Origin: Hippopus hippopus | Taxonomy: Eukaryota > Mollusca > Bivalvia > Cardiida > Cardiidae | Assembly (NCBI GenBank): GCA_946811185.2 | Contig: OX328109.1 | Coordinates: 43,136,129-43,200,128 of the forward strand | Reading direction: 5' to 3' | DNA: 64,000 nucleotides | Part shown: piece after piece, positions 18,132 through 26,480 of the stretch | Position numbering within the stretch: position 1 is the first letter of the stretch | Layout of the letters: every line of letters begins with the position of its first letter | The notes under the pieces: generated by a model | The model's database searches: none | Told to the model about the DNA's origin: nothing | What the model saw: the letters and a program-made list of their open reading frames with translations, nothing else | Translations under genes and position numbers: made by a program

Positions 18132-18959
18132 ATGTCTTTTTTAAAAATCGCCGATCCCGCGAAAAGGGACTTAATCGTAAAAGAGTATCTCGAAACGAGA
18201 AAGAATATTCGGGATAATCTACTAGCGGAGAGAACGGGTGAACAGGAACTTCAAGCCGATCTTTCGGAAACGCAAAAAGCCGCAGCGAGGGAGATTACTG
18301 AGGGACTTAGACCTATTAGAGAGGGTATCGAACAATTGCCGCGAGCTATTAATTTTCCGGCCTTTCCTTCTATCGAAGCTTCGGAAGATCCGATATTTAT
18401 CGGCGAAATAGCGGAAAACTATTTAAGAAAGTTTGCTTCTAAGGATCAAGCCGATAAAACGTACGGAATATATGACAAAGAGGGTAAGTTTTATATCGGG
18501 GACAAACCAGTCGTTATTCGAGACAACGATATTATTATGGAAAATGTGGAATATAGAGGTACCCCCGGTCTATGGGAGTTAATCGTATCTAAAAATCCGG
18601 ATAAAAATATTTATACGGGAGAGGATAAGGAGAATTACGCGAAGTTGTTGGTAAAATCCAACTCCATGTATCGCGATAACGATCCGACGAATAAACGTCC
18701 TAAATCTTCTAGAGGTAATAAATGGAAAGATGTAGTTAAAGGTATTTGGCAAGATAAGAAAAAGTATGAAGGAAAGGGTATCGCCGTTGTTATCCCGTCT
18801 GATCCTAACGCATTACTAGAAAGACTAGACCTGCTGTTGGCGAGTAAAGAGGCGGGTAACACGGGAGTAAGGAACGAGCTAGTAGGTATTTGCGACGAAT
18901 TAAAAAGACAAGGCGTTTTAAATTCGACCGCTTATAAAAAATTAATGTCTATATTATAA
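18132..18959 (+). CDS. uncharacterised 275-residue Polinton virion-type protein
   Basis: It is intact and starts 11 bases after TATATAAAA. The N-terminal ~80 residues are charged and helical (LIVKEYLETRKNIRDNLLAE). The centre has a beta-type region around residues 115-150 (YGIYDKEGKFYIGDKPV), and the C-terminal half contains RPKSSRGNKWKDVVKGIW and a helical end (LLERLDLLLASKEAGNTG). I do not know a function. Its place between the capsid-associated genes, and conservation of the layout in invertebrate Polinton-like elements as I recall it, point to a structural or assembly protein. Confidence 0.7.
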   Translation: MSFLKIADPAKRDLIVKEYLETRKNIRDNLLAERTGEQELQADLSETQKAAAREITEGLRPIREGIEQLPRAINFPAFPSIEASEDPIFIGEIAENYLRKFASKDQADKTYGIYDKEGKFYIGDKPVVIRDNDIIMENVEYRGTPGLWELIVSKNPDKNIYTGEDKENYAKLLVKSNSMYRDNDPTNKRPKSSRGNKWKDVVKGIWQDKKKYEGKGIAVVIPSDPNALLERLDLLLASKEAGNTGVRNELVGICDELKRQGVLNSTAYKKLMSIL

Positions 18960-18962
18960 AAT

Positions 18963-19349
18963 ATGATTGTTAAAAAACGCGGATTTAAAAGAAGGTATTC
19001 GTACGGCGGTTCCGGAATCTTCGATAGTATCGCTAACTTTTTAGCGAGGCTTTTTACGAGTAGCGCCGCTAAACAGATCGCGAGTTCTGCCCTCGATATG
19101 GGAAAGAGCGTAGCTAAGGAAGGCGCGAAGAAAGCTTTAGAGGTCGGAAAAAGCGCGGCTATAGAAACGGGGAAAAAATTAGTTACGAAAGCTTTGACGC
19201 CGAAATCGAAGAAAATTTTACAAAAATATGATATCCCTGAGGCGCGAGCCGAAACGCAAAACATTAGTACATTAATAGATGGAAGCGCTATCGCTATTCA
19301 AGATTTAGTTAAAAAATTAAACGGTGGAGCGGGTATTAAAGTAGTATGA
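18963..19349 (+). CDS. basic, Ala/Lys-rich small protein (pVI/pX-like candidate)
   Basis: The 128-residue protein begins with a very basic patch (VKKRGFKRRYSYGGSG), continues with an amphipathic segment (IFDSIANFLARLFTS) and a helical Ala/Lys-rich stretch (AAKQIASSALDMGKSVAKEG), and ends GGAGIKVV. This combination resembles adenovirus minor core or membrane-lytic proteins, for which adintovirus counterparts have been proposed. It starts four bases after the previous stop. Intact; assignment by composition only. Confidence 0.6.
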   Translation: MIVKKRGFKRRYSYGGSGIFDSIANFLARLFTSSAAKQIASSALDMGKSVAKEGAKKALEVGKSAAIETGKKLVTKALTPKSKKILQKYDIPEARAETQNISTLIDGSAIAIQDLVKKLNGGAGIKVV

Positions 19350-19375
19350 GCAATTAAAATTCCTTATAAAAAAGA

Positions 19376-19723
19376 ATGTTAACATTCTAACGCGTAGATT
19401 ATAAAAAATACGGTACTAGTTCTATTAAAATACTAGGCGCGTTTTTAAACCTAAAAGATTGCAAAATCCTCGAAACTAATGAAACGAAATACGGTTATAA
19501 AAAATCTGTCGTCGAGTTATCTTCCGAAAAAATAACCGAGATGAAAGAGATTGAGAAAAAGGTAAATGAACGTTTAGAAAAGTGGGGTATACCCCGAGTA
19601 ACGTTCGTATAAGGTAACAAAGTTTATCCTAAAACTAAAGAATATACCGTGAGTGTCATTGGGCTTAAAGGTGTGTACGTTAATGGCAAAAATAAGCCTT
19701 TTCCCCAGCTTTGGTTAGAATAA
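19376..19723 (+). pseudogene. small Polinton gene with two in-frame TAA codons
   Basis: From an ATG preceded by TTATAAAAAAG the frame runs 115 codons to the TAA at 19721, but TAA also occurs at codon 5 (19388-19390) and codon 79 (19610-19612). Between and after the stops the translation is coding-like (DYKKYGTSSIKILGAFLNLK, then KVYPKTKEYTVSVIGLKG), with Lys/Glu-rich helix and a beta-like end. I read it as a once-functional gene of unknown function, inactivated twice, immediately upstream of the capsid gene. Confidence 0.6.
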
Positions 19724-19763
19724 TTATATTTATTTTAGAAAATTATAATTATAATCATAAAAT

Positions 19764-21054
19764 ATGAACATTTTAAAAATAACCGAACCAGTTTTAAAAG
19801 ATGATAGTATCGTCGAGTACGAACACTTTGAGTACAAACCAATCACCGGTACAAACCTCAACAACTCGGGAGGAGAAATTAGGATTAACATCGAGACTCA
19901 AGATATTTTTACGCATCCTAGCGAGAGTTATTTACTTATTATAGGCGAATTAGTAAGAAACGATGCTGGAGCGGTTTACGATGCAAACAGCAATATTTCT
20001 TTAATAAACAACGGCCTCATGTATCTTTTTAAAAATATTAAGTATCAACTTTCGGGCATGGACATTGAATCTATATTGTATCCCGGTCAGGCTACTACGA
20101 TGCTCGGTTTGTTAAAATATCCCGACGATTTTTCTAAATCGCAAGGATTAAATCAATGTTGGTATAAAGATACAACGGCTAACGCGGCTGCTGGAAACAC
20201 CGGTTTCATCGTAAGAAGAAATTATATTATTAATGATCCTCTTCCGAGAGGTACCTTTAGTTTCAGAATTCCGTTAAAACATATATTCGGTTTTTGCGAC
20301 GATTATGATAAGATATTGTACGGAATGAAGCAAACTCTCACATTAACGAGAAATGATGATAATGATGCGGTCTTTCGAGATGGTGCTGCTCCCGCTGATG
20401 GTAGAATTAATTTACTTAAAATATCTTGGTATGTGCCGCACGTGCTACCCGCGGATGGAGAGAAGATGGAACTTTATAAAATTATCGAGAGAAAAGAAAA
20501 AGTACCGGTCGGATATAGAATGAGGCAGTGCGACTCTATCGCGGTTCCTCAGTCATCGACGTTTACTTGGAGACTTTCCGTTAAATCATCACCCGAGGTA
20601 CCGCGTTTTATTATCGTCGGCTTTCAGACCGGTAAAACTGGTAATCAAGAACAAAATCCGGCCATATTCGATCATAGAAAAGTTAATAATATGTACGTTA
20701 TGTTAAATTCTACTAGATATCCTGCGGCTGACTATAATCTTTCGTTCGCTGCGAACCAATTTAGTAGAGCGTACGGTGACGCCGCTTTATTTAGATCTAA
20801 GTTTTATAACATGGATGAATTGGTGTCAAACCCTAACATCACCCCCTCCGATTATAAAACCCTTTATCCTTTGTTTTTATTCGACGTTTCCAAACAGAGC
20901 GAGAGATGGAAATACTCGGTCACCGATATATATCCAAATCAAAGCAAAGTTTGCCGAAAATCCACCCGCGAACACGGAGGCATACGCCGTTATTATTTGC
21001 GATAGATTAATTAACTTCCAGTCCGACGGAAATAAAATGAGTGTAGTGATATAA
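19764..21054 (+). pseudogene. MCP: double-jelly-roll major capsid protein, late frameshift
   Basis: The first frame is open from 19764 to 21005 (413 residues); the natural ending appears in another frame that closes at 21054. The change of frame falls near 20925-20940, after the segment SERWKYSVTDI, because the second frame continues with a coherent C-terminus (AYAVIICDRLINFQSDGNKM). The bulk is Asn/Thr/Tyr-rich and beta-type with two jelly-roll-like halves and a hexon-like length of about 430. The block from about residue 150 (RRNYIINDPLPRGTFSFRIP, then HIFGFCDDYDKILYGMKQTL) is typical of Polinton capsid proteins. Residues at the C-terminus are normally structural, so the product of this copy is probably defective. 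Confidence 0.88.
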
Positions 21055-21090
21055 AAAAATGAAGTTAATTAATTAGATCTTATATAAAAA

Positions 21091-21279
21091 ATGTTAAAGG
21101 TCGAGGATATAAAAAAAATTCTTAGACAAAATAATATAAATTTCTACGCATACTGGGACAAAAAGCGGTTGGAGGAGTTGGTAAAAGAACACGGTTTGTA
21201 CGATAAGGTACCTAATAAAAAAAGAAGCGAAGTCCCTACTATAAAAGAAGGAAGTAAAGACCTAAGTACGATAGATTAA
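21091..21279 (+). CDS. small SAP-like protein
   Basis: A 62-residue protein begins immediately after TATATAAAAA. Its first half (LKVEDIKKILRQNNINFYAY, then KKRLEELVKEHGLYDK) has the two-helix L-x-x-x-L...K-x-x-L pattern of SAP/Rho_N DNA- or RNA-binding motifs. It is probably related to the repeats 300 bp downstream. Intact; a nucleic-acid-binding role is inferred. Confidence 0.55.
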   Translation: MLKVEDIKKILRQNNINFYAYWDKKRLEELVKEHGLYDKVPNKKRSEVPTIKEGSKDLSTID

Positions 21280-21287
21280 AAACTTTT

Positions 21288-21458
21288 ATGGCTAATCCTA
21301 AGAAAGTTAGTATAGAGGATGTTGAAACTGGCGAAATAAAAACCTTTCCATCGCTTTATAAGGCAGGTAGATTTATAGATCGCTGCCCGCAAATAATTAA
21401 GAACTTTAACGGGGGAATTTGGAATAATAAATATAAGATTAAGATCCTAACGGATTGA
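21288..21458 (+). CDS. small 56-residue protein, NUMOD1-like candidate
   Basis: An ATG 8 bases after the previous stop opens 56 codons ending TGA: basic, with VSIEDVETGEIKTFPSLYKA followed by GRFI and GGIWNNKYKIKIL. The order 'V-x-D-x-x-T-G-E-x-x-x-F-x-S...A...I...Q' then 'W..KYKI' is like the NUMOD1/helix-turn-helix modules of homing nucleases or of phage proteins. It is below many length cut-offs but its neighbours and clean frame support it. Confidence 0.5.
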   Translation: MANPKKVSIEDVETGEIKTFPSLYKAGRFIDRCPQIIKNFNGGIWNNKYKIKILTD

Positions 21459-21473
21459 CCACCGCGATAGGAG

Positions 21474-21503
21474 ATATATATTTTCTTAAAAGAAAATATA
21501 TAT
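21474..21503. terminator. AT-rich hairpin before the right-end gene
   Basis: Fourteen-base arms (ATATATATTTTCTT and AAGAAAATATATAT) are separated by two bases, followed by repeated TTTAACGCTA-like words. It resembles the hairpin at 17898-17931. Confidence 0.5.
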
Positions 21504-21584
21504 TTAACGCTATGTTTAACGCTAAGTTAAACAAAAAAAAAAAAAAAATTTTTTTAAGTTAAGCATTAAAGTTACATATTTAAA

Positions 21585-21989
21585 ATGGGTACGAATTATA
21601 ATGCGTACACCGTAAGAGGTTTAAAAAACTTAGCTAGGTCTAGGGGAATCCGGGGATTCTCTACGCTTAGAAGAGCCGAATTAATCGATTCTACGTAATC
21701 CTCCGGTCGATCTATTCAGGGAGCTTACGGTAGGAGACTTAAAACGGGAATCTAGGTCTTTAGGAATTCGAGGATACTCTACGCTTAAAAGAGCCGAATT
21801 AATCGATCTTCTAAGTAATCCTCCGCCTATTAGTCTAGCCGATCTATTTTGGGGGCTTACGGTAAGAGACTTAAAACGGGAATCTAGGTCTTTAGGAATT
21901 CGAGGATACTCTAGACTTAGAAGAGCTGGATTAATCGATCTTCTAAGTAATCCTCCGACCGATCAATTCAGGGGGCTTACGGTAAGAGA
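21585..21989 (+). pseudogene. broken gene with SAP/Rho_N-like tandem repeats
   Basis: The ATG (after the TTAAGTTAAGCATTAAAG leader) opens 37 codons and stops at 21696-21698 through a small deletion in the LID-LL-SNPP motif. Downstream, in another frame, two more nearly identical repeats of about 40-44 residues follow: LTV(G/R)DLKRESRSLGIRGY, then S-x-L-(K/R)-R-A-x-LIDLLSNPP. A third begins (GLTVRD) and is cut by the right inverted repeat. The repeats have the helix-turn-helix pattern of SAP/Rho_N motifs. The gene seems to have been truncated by growth or replacement of the terminal repeat. Confidence 0.65.
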
Positions 21990-22294
21990 CAAGGGAAAAC
22001 TCGATTTCGGGAGATTTTTTCGGGACGCGATGGGGGCGCGATATTTTTTCGCGCGCCAAAAAATTTGTGGTTGGGTGGTGTGGTGGGTCTAATTTGTGGT
22101 TGGGTGGTCGAAATTGTGGTGGGTCTAATTTGTGGTTGGGTGGTCGGAATTGTGGTGAGTCTAATTTGTGGTTGGGTGGTCGGAATTGTAGTGGGTCTAA
22201 TTTGTGGTTGGGTGGTGGGAATTGTGGTGGGTCTAATTTGTGGTTGGGTGGTCGGAATTGTGGTGAGTTAGAACTTTCACTTTCTATCTACTCA
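21990..22294. repeat. right terminal inverted repeat
   Basis: It is the inverse of 8961-9372: CAAGGGAAAACTCGATTTCG and GGGAGATTTTTTCGGGACGC, then about five 36-bp units, then AACTTTCACTTTCTATCTACT at the end. It has fewer units than the left repeat. The ends match apart from a few substitutions. Confidence 0.9.
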
Positions 22295-22300
22295 TCATCG
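22295..22300. other. target site duplication, right copy
   Basis: CATCAT follows the ACT terminus, identical to 8955-8960. The microsatellite continues with CGTCACCATCACTACTACC. Confidence 0.65.
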
Positions 22301-22699
22301 TCACCATCACTACTACCACAATCACCATCATGATGACCAGCACCACACCACCGTAATCACCATCGCTTTTATCGCCGTCGTCCTTTTCTTAATCACTATT
22401 ACAAGTACGTATCTTTTAATGCAGATTACGAATTAAGCTGTAATGTTTTTTTTTACAGTGAAATTGTGGCAACATAGCTCAATTCAGTTTTCATATTTTG
22501 TTTTTTATGTATATTAATATCAAAGTTGTGTTCATTTACATGTTCTTCTTTACAATATTTGTATATGACTTTAACACTTAAGGCAACAAAAGTTTAAACC
22601 CGACCTCTTCCAACCCCCTTTTCTCGGCTAAAAATGGAATTTACTGGAATATACAGAAACTTAGAAATTGTGAGAGTGTTTTATTTTAAAGGCTTGATT

Positions 22700-22775
22700 T
22701 AACAAGCGGACGGTATAGATCCAAGATCAGACTGCACATTCTGTGCAGTCTGATCTTGATCTATGCCGTCCATAA
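22700..22775. repeat. palindromic MITE family B (fragment)
   Basis: The palindrome GATCAGACTGCACATTCTGT plus GCAGTCTGATC is flanked by inverted GACGGTATAGATC and GATCTATGCCGTC. The same core occurs near 23515, 26380, 27600, 41830, 42310 and their duplicates. Confidence 0.65.
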
Positions 22776-23068
22776 AGATCCCGGTTTTCGCCTTTGGCGC
22801 TAAAGGTTTAGGAATAATAAAGCATGCGATTTCATTTCAGTTTCCAAGACATGCAACCAGGGCCCTTATTTTCACCAACTCCCTCAAATAGCATCTAAAG
22901 TCTTATTCTAGATTGAGAAAATACCTCATCAGAAATTGCCTTCTTTGAAATTCAGAAAATACTTGAGAACCAGACTAATAAGTTTTTGAGAGTGGTTCGA
23001 GAACAAGGGTACGAGTTCATCTATAAATACAAAATACTGACTTGTGGTTTCTTTTCTTTTATTTTCAG

Positions 23069-23300
23069 GGGTCCTGCGTGGCTCAGTGGTAAAGTGTGGG
23101 ACTCGTAACCTGGAAGCCCTCGGTTTTAGCCGCACTGAATCCACTGGGTTTTTCGTGGGAGTGTCTTTGGGCAAGACACTTCAGAGCCCTTGCCTTGTAC
23201 TGGTGAAACCCAGGAAATACATGAATATGTGAGCTGTCGCCGTGATATGACCGAAATAATGTTGAAAGCGACGTAAAACACCAATCAATCAATCAGTCAC
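23069..23300 (+). repeat. tRNA-derived SINE with CAAT tail
   Basis: The head has an A-box-like GTGGCTCAGTGGTAAAGTG and a weaker B-box, the body contains GGGCAAGACACTTCAGAGC and TGGTGAAACCCAGGAAATAC, and the 3' end (AATAATGTTGAAAGCGACGT) runs into a CAAT/CAAT-type repeat. The body resembles metazoan SINEs described from bivalves (Meta-domain type), by recollection. It ends about 30 bp before the S4 exon. Confidence 0.65.
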
Positions 23301-23323
23301 TCAATCTTTTATTTTCAATACAG

Positions 23324-23437
23324 GATTCGACCTGGGTGATTGAAACACTTGATTCCTACGCAGTTTTGTTGAGCGTCGGTGGTTTTGGAACTTGGCTGAC
23401 GTTTTTACGATTTTTCAAGTTTCACAATAAATTTTAC
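23324..23437 (+). CDS. MCOLN: mucolipin-like TRP channel, exon with S4 helix
   Basis: The acceptor TTTTCAATACAG and donor GTAAGT bound 38 codons in phase 0. The peptide (DSTWVIETLDSYAVLLSVGG and FGTWLTFLRFFKF) fits the TRPML S4 region, where a Ser-Tyr-Asp-like start, a Leu-Gly-x-x-T-x-x-x-Trp-x-x-x-x-Arg-x-x-x-x-F order is usual. It follows directly on the S3 exon at 8497-8673; the intervening intron carries the Polinton. Confidence 0.82.
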
Positions 23438-23504
23438 GTAAGTTACTCTTTAAACATCATTACTGATAGCAAGATTAGAATAACATAATATGCTCTTACT
23501 GACA

Positions 23505-23570
23505 GTTTAATACATGATCAGACTGCACACAACATGCAGTCTGATCTTGGATCTTCACTGCTCTAGATGA
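23505..23570. repeat. palindromic MITE family B (short copy)
   Basis: A core GATCAGACTGCACACAACAT with GCAGTCTGATC marks another copy of the family seen at 22700. The ends are not preserved. Confidence 0.5.
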
Positions 23571-23674
23571 TATAAAGTCTTCTTGTAACTTTGAAATATT
23601 TGGCGGAGTAATACTTCCCTTTACAAAAATAGTTCCTTTAACTCTTTCGAAATATAATGATCATACAAGTAAAT

Positions 23675-23938
23675 GAGCCATTCTCTGCCAAAAGAGGGTT
23701 TAATGCATCTTCGCGATGCGTTATACAAAGCAAGTCATCATCACAGATGTATGGATCCATAAAATCCATTTTGCCTCATCACCAACTGAATCATGCGGTA
23801 TACTGGTCCCTTGACATGCAGAAAATCTACCTTTAACAAAGAGTTTCCGCCCAGGTCAGCCTGTACGGAATCCACAGGCTGACAAGAGTCGATACTTTTT
23901 GCAAATGTATTAAATCTCCTTTTCACAGAGCATAATTT
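23675..23938. repeat. MITE family C copy
   Basis: The left end (GAGCCATTCTCTGCCAAAAG) and the right end (CTCCTTTTCACAGAGCATAA) are inverted relatives, with the CAGCCTGTACGGAATCCACA plus GGCTGAC palindrome in the middle. Confidence 0.6.
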
Positions 23939-24099
23939 AGATATAATAAAACATTAGAAATAAAAAAGAACCACGACAAAGTTAAGGGGTTATAACGCAT
24001 GAGCATGTGATATTCCAATATGGACTGATATTCATCCTGGACATAACAGACGCATATCAATAAAATAATCGACTGTCTACTACCCATTCACCGAAAGGT

Positions 24100-24298
24100 C
24101 ACGAACGTGAAGAAAAGGGCTTTAAAAAATTGTTGAAACAGGAGAAAAAGGAGAAAATGCTGGTAATCAGTCACTTCTTTTCCCACAAAAATTTCTACAC
24201 TTTCAATATAAAATCCCTCAATTTGAGCTGCATTTGATTTGTCATCTGCAATTACTTTCAATTTCCAGTCAAAAATTTTGTCGTGTGGTAAAAGGTTT
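24100..24298. repeat. palindromic MITE family A copy
   Basis: The GGAGAAAATGCTGG arm is present and the opposite arm is worn. The right part has the family's TTTGTCATCTGCAATTACTT and ends GTGTGGTAAAAGGTT. It lies directly before the S5 exon acceptor. Confidence 0.55.
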
Positions 24299-24312
24299 TC
24301 GATTGTTTGCAG

Positions 24313-24435
24313 TTACTGTTTGCTACTTTGAACCGAGCCATGTTTGATGTGCTGGCCTACCTACTCTGTGTGCTGATTTTGTTTATTGGTTTTGTAACAA
24401 GCGGATACGTGGTCATGGCGCCCTATCACGTCAAA
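24313..24435 (+). CDS. MCOLN: mucolipin-like TRP channel, exon with S5 helix
   Basis: The acceptor TTGTTTGCAG and donor GTAGGT bound 41 codons in phase 0. The peptide LLFATLNRAMFDVLAYLLCV, then LILFIGFVTSGYVVMAPYHV and K, is the S5 helix of TRPML channels: L-x-x-A followed by hydrophobics, the aromatic/glycine GF or GY near the middle, and a P-Y-H-x-K end that is diagnostic of mucolipins at the pore-loop entry. Confidence 0.88.
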
Positions 24436-24479
24436 GTAGGTAGTTTTAGAATACTCTGTGATATTTGTGTTTTTTTTTT

Positions 24480-24990
24480 ACTTTTTTTATGCCCGAAGGT
24501 ACATGTTATGTTACGCCCCTTGTCGTCCGTCCGTCCGTCCGTCCGTCTCGTAGCTTTTTTGTGTCTACTTTGCATCTGTGGAGTCCCCAGTTTGATTTTT
24601 GAAATGGTTCACACATGTATGCACATTGGTGAGACGACCAGTTGAGCAGAGGTTTCAGACACCAGGTTCCAAGATCAGTGTCACAGCAAGGGTTTAATAG
24701 TCCACATCTAATATTTCGCAAATCCCTGGTCTGATATTACACACACATGAGTGCACCTTAACGAGACAACGAGAAGAGAGCAGGTTTTCGATGCTAGTCT
24801 TCAAGGTCAAGGTCACAGCAGGGGTTTAAGGTCACATGCTCTTAAATCGGGTTCGCTCCTAATATCTGGTGAATCCTTGGTTTGATTTTAAATATCTTGC
24901 ACACATTAGTGCACCTTGCCGAAACAACGCACAGAGCACTGATTTCCGACGATAGTCTTTAAGGTCAAGATATTGGTACTGATATACCCT
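24480..24990. repeat. diverged interspersed repeat region with CCGT tract
   Basis: A (CCGT)n tract at about 24526-24548 is followed by repeated themes (GTGAGACGACCAGTTGAGCA, then AAGGTCAAGGTCACAGCAGG) occurring two to three times, as in an old tandemly arranged repeat. No coding content is seen. Confidence 0.4.
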
Positions 24991-25109
24991 AACAAATAAT
25001 AAATAAATTTTGATTGGTCAAAAAAGTTGACATGGTTTTTCGGCTGATCCCTGCTGGTCATTTTGCGGTCACACCTCTCTCCTGTTCTTAAAGATCTTTC
25101 TTGTTTCAG

Positions 25110-25325
25110 TTCAGTACACCTGAATGGTCGGCAGAAACGCTTATCTCGGTTGTCAATGGAGACGAGATGTTTTTCACCATGAACATTCTGGAGGTGAGGA
25201 AGACAGGCGGTGACTGGGTCTGGCTGTTCTCGAGATTCTATTTTGGTGCCTACATTGCGGTATTCACGATCGTCGTGCTCAACTTGCTCGTCGCCATCTT
25301 TATGAGTGCTTACGAGGCAGTGAGG
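25110..25325 (+). CDS. MCOLN: mucolipin-like TRP channel, exon with pore and S6
   Basis: The acceptor TTTCTTGTTTCAG and donor GTAAGG bound 72 codons in phase 0. The pore filter region reads SVVNGDEMFFTM, matching the N-G-D-D/E-M-F block unique to TRPML channels, and is followed by WVWLFSRFYFGAYIAVFTIV and VLNLLVAIFMSAYEAVR, the pore-end and S6 helix. The acidic filter suggests a cation channel of endolysosomal membranes, as in known mucolipins. Confidence 0.9.
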
Positions 25326-25554
25326 GTAAGGATCCTTTGAAATATTCTAGCGCCAACAAATATAAAACGACCTTCTTTGGCGGGTGAAATAAAAAAAAAG
25401 ATACAATTGATCGTAAAACTCAAAAAAATTTCATTTTCATACTTAATGGCTTGACTATACCAGCAGACGGTACAGTTTCAAGATTACATTTTTTTTTTAT
25501 GCCGTCAGCAACAAAAAAGGAACTGCTTTGTCTATAGCGATGACAGCATTACAC

Positions 25555-25905
25555 CAGCACCACAACCACCACAGCCACAATACAAAAACAACAACACCTC
25601 CATCCAACAACAACAACACCTTCACCTCAACAACCCCACCACCACCACCACCACCACCTCCTCCAACACTACCATCATAAACAACAACAACAAGATCAAT
25701 ATCTCCATTCCCAACAACAACAACAACAATATCAACAAAAGCACCACCAACACCACCGCGACGACGACGACGATGACATCCACCAGCACCACCAGCACCA
25801 CAACTAACACCACCACAACAACAATATTAACAACAACAACAATAACAATAACAACAACAACAATAACGAAGACGACGACGACGCAACCACCACGACCACA
25901 CGGCC
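25555..25905. repeat. CAA/CAC trinucleotide microsatellite
   Basis: Imperfect CAC, CAA and AAC runs with GAC interruptions fill about 350 bp. The open frames on both strands are low-complexity artefacts. Confidence 0.85.
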
Positions 25906-25924
25906 ACCGGCGGTACCACCGAAA

Positions 25925-26100
25925 TCTTGTGAAAACATTGTGGGAAAAGGAGAAAATGCTGGTTATCAGCATTTTCTCCTATTCCCACAATGTTTTCTAC
26001 CTTTTCAAGGCAAATCCCATTGTCGATCCATCTACTGTTTCTCGTCTGCAAGCGCTTTCAATTTGGCCATGCCTAAAATGTTGTCAGTTGGTAAAGAGGT
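25925..26100. repeat. palindromic MITE family A, strong hairpin copy
   Basis: Arms GTGGGAAAAGGAGAAAATGC and GCATTTTCTCCTATTCCCAC are nearly perfect inverses around TGGTTATCA. The right side carries TCGTCTGCAAGCGCTTTCAA and ends near TGGTAAAGAGGT. Confidence 0.7.
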
Positions 26101-26126
26101 AAAAATTAACAACATGGTCTCTATTC

Positions 26127-26299
26127 ACCAACCATTCTTAAGAACGTTTCAGTCTTGTTCTCCAAGATTTTCTAAATTTGAATGTAACACAACTTTTGAT
26201 TGGCTAAACCATTTGGTTTAGCCAATCAAATGTTGTGTTGCTTTCAAATTTAGAAAATTCTGGAGAGTAAGACTGAGAAAGTTCTTAGGAATGGTTGGT
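26127..26299. mobile_element. near-perfect palindromic element with CCAAT centre
   Basis: The element (173 bp) starts ACCAACCATTCTTAAGAACG and ends with the inverse (AATGGTTGGT). The middle is GATTGGCTAAACCATTTGGT plus TTAGCCAATC, an inverted CCAAT pair. A related copy lies at 43190-43350 and its duplicate at about 55630-55800. It is a foldback MITE. Confidence 0.75.
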
Positions 26300-26324
26300 A
26301 AATGTGGACCCTGGAGTTTAACCC

Positions 26325-26425
26325 TTAGGCTGCTAAGTGAAAGTCAAGGACGTTTTTGCGGACATTGAAGATCAAGATCAGACTGCACAGAATGTGAAGT
26401 CTGGTCTTGGATCTATAATGTCTCA
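26325..26425. repeat. palindromic MITE family B copy
   Basis: It starts AACCCTTAGGCTGCTAAGT, and its core has GATCAGACTGCACAGAATGT followed by a worn GTCTGGTCTTGGATC arm. Confidence 0.6.
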
Positions 26426-26480
26426 TTAGGAGATATTTTTCCCAAAAGAATTTGTTATATTTATTTATCCTATATTTAAG

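Larger units (their letters stand above)
8961..22294. mobile_element. Polinton/Maverick (adintovirus-like) element, PolB-less
   Basis: This 13,334-bp element has AGT/ACT termini, inverted terminal repeats and a CATCAT duplication. Its gene set is characteristic: retroviral-type integrase, adenain-like protease, FtsK/HerA-type packaging ATPase, double-jelly-roll capsid protein and penton-like protein. It adds a parvovirus-like PLA2 and a tail-fibre-like protein, both compatible with adintovirus-like relatives. No DNA polymerase B is found. Leftward genes (10720-13625) and rightward genes (13658 to about 21.7 kb) diverge from a shared promoter. Several genes are broken, so this copy is a fossil or is complemented in trans. 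It lies in an intron of the mucolipin-like gene. Confidence 0.92.

Noticed and set aside
22065..22333. Gly/Trp-rich frames at the right end of the Polinton
   Set aside because: They are translations of the terminal 36-bp units.
24307..25340. Polycystin (PKD2-like) channel instead of mucolipin
   Set aside because: The NGDEMF filter and the PYHVK end of S5 match TRPML, and no large polycystin loop is seen in the visible exons.
25622..25972. Val-rich minus-strand frame
   Set aside because: It comes from the CAA/CAC microsatellite.
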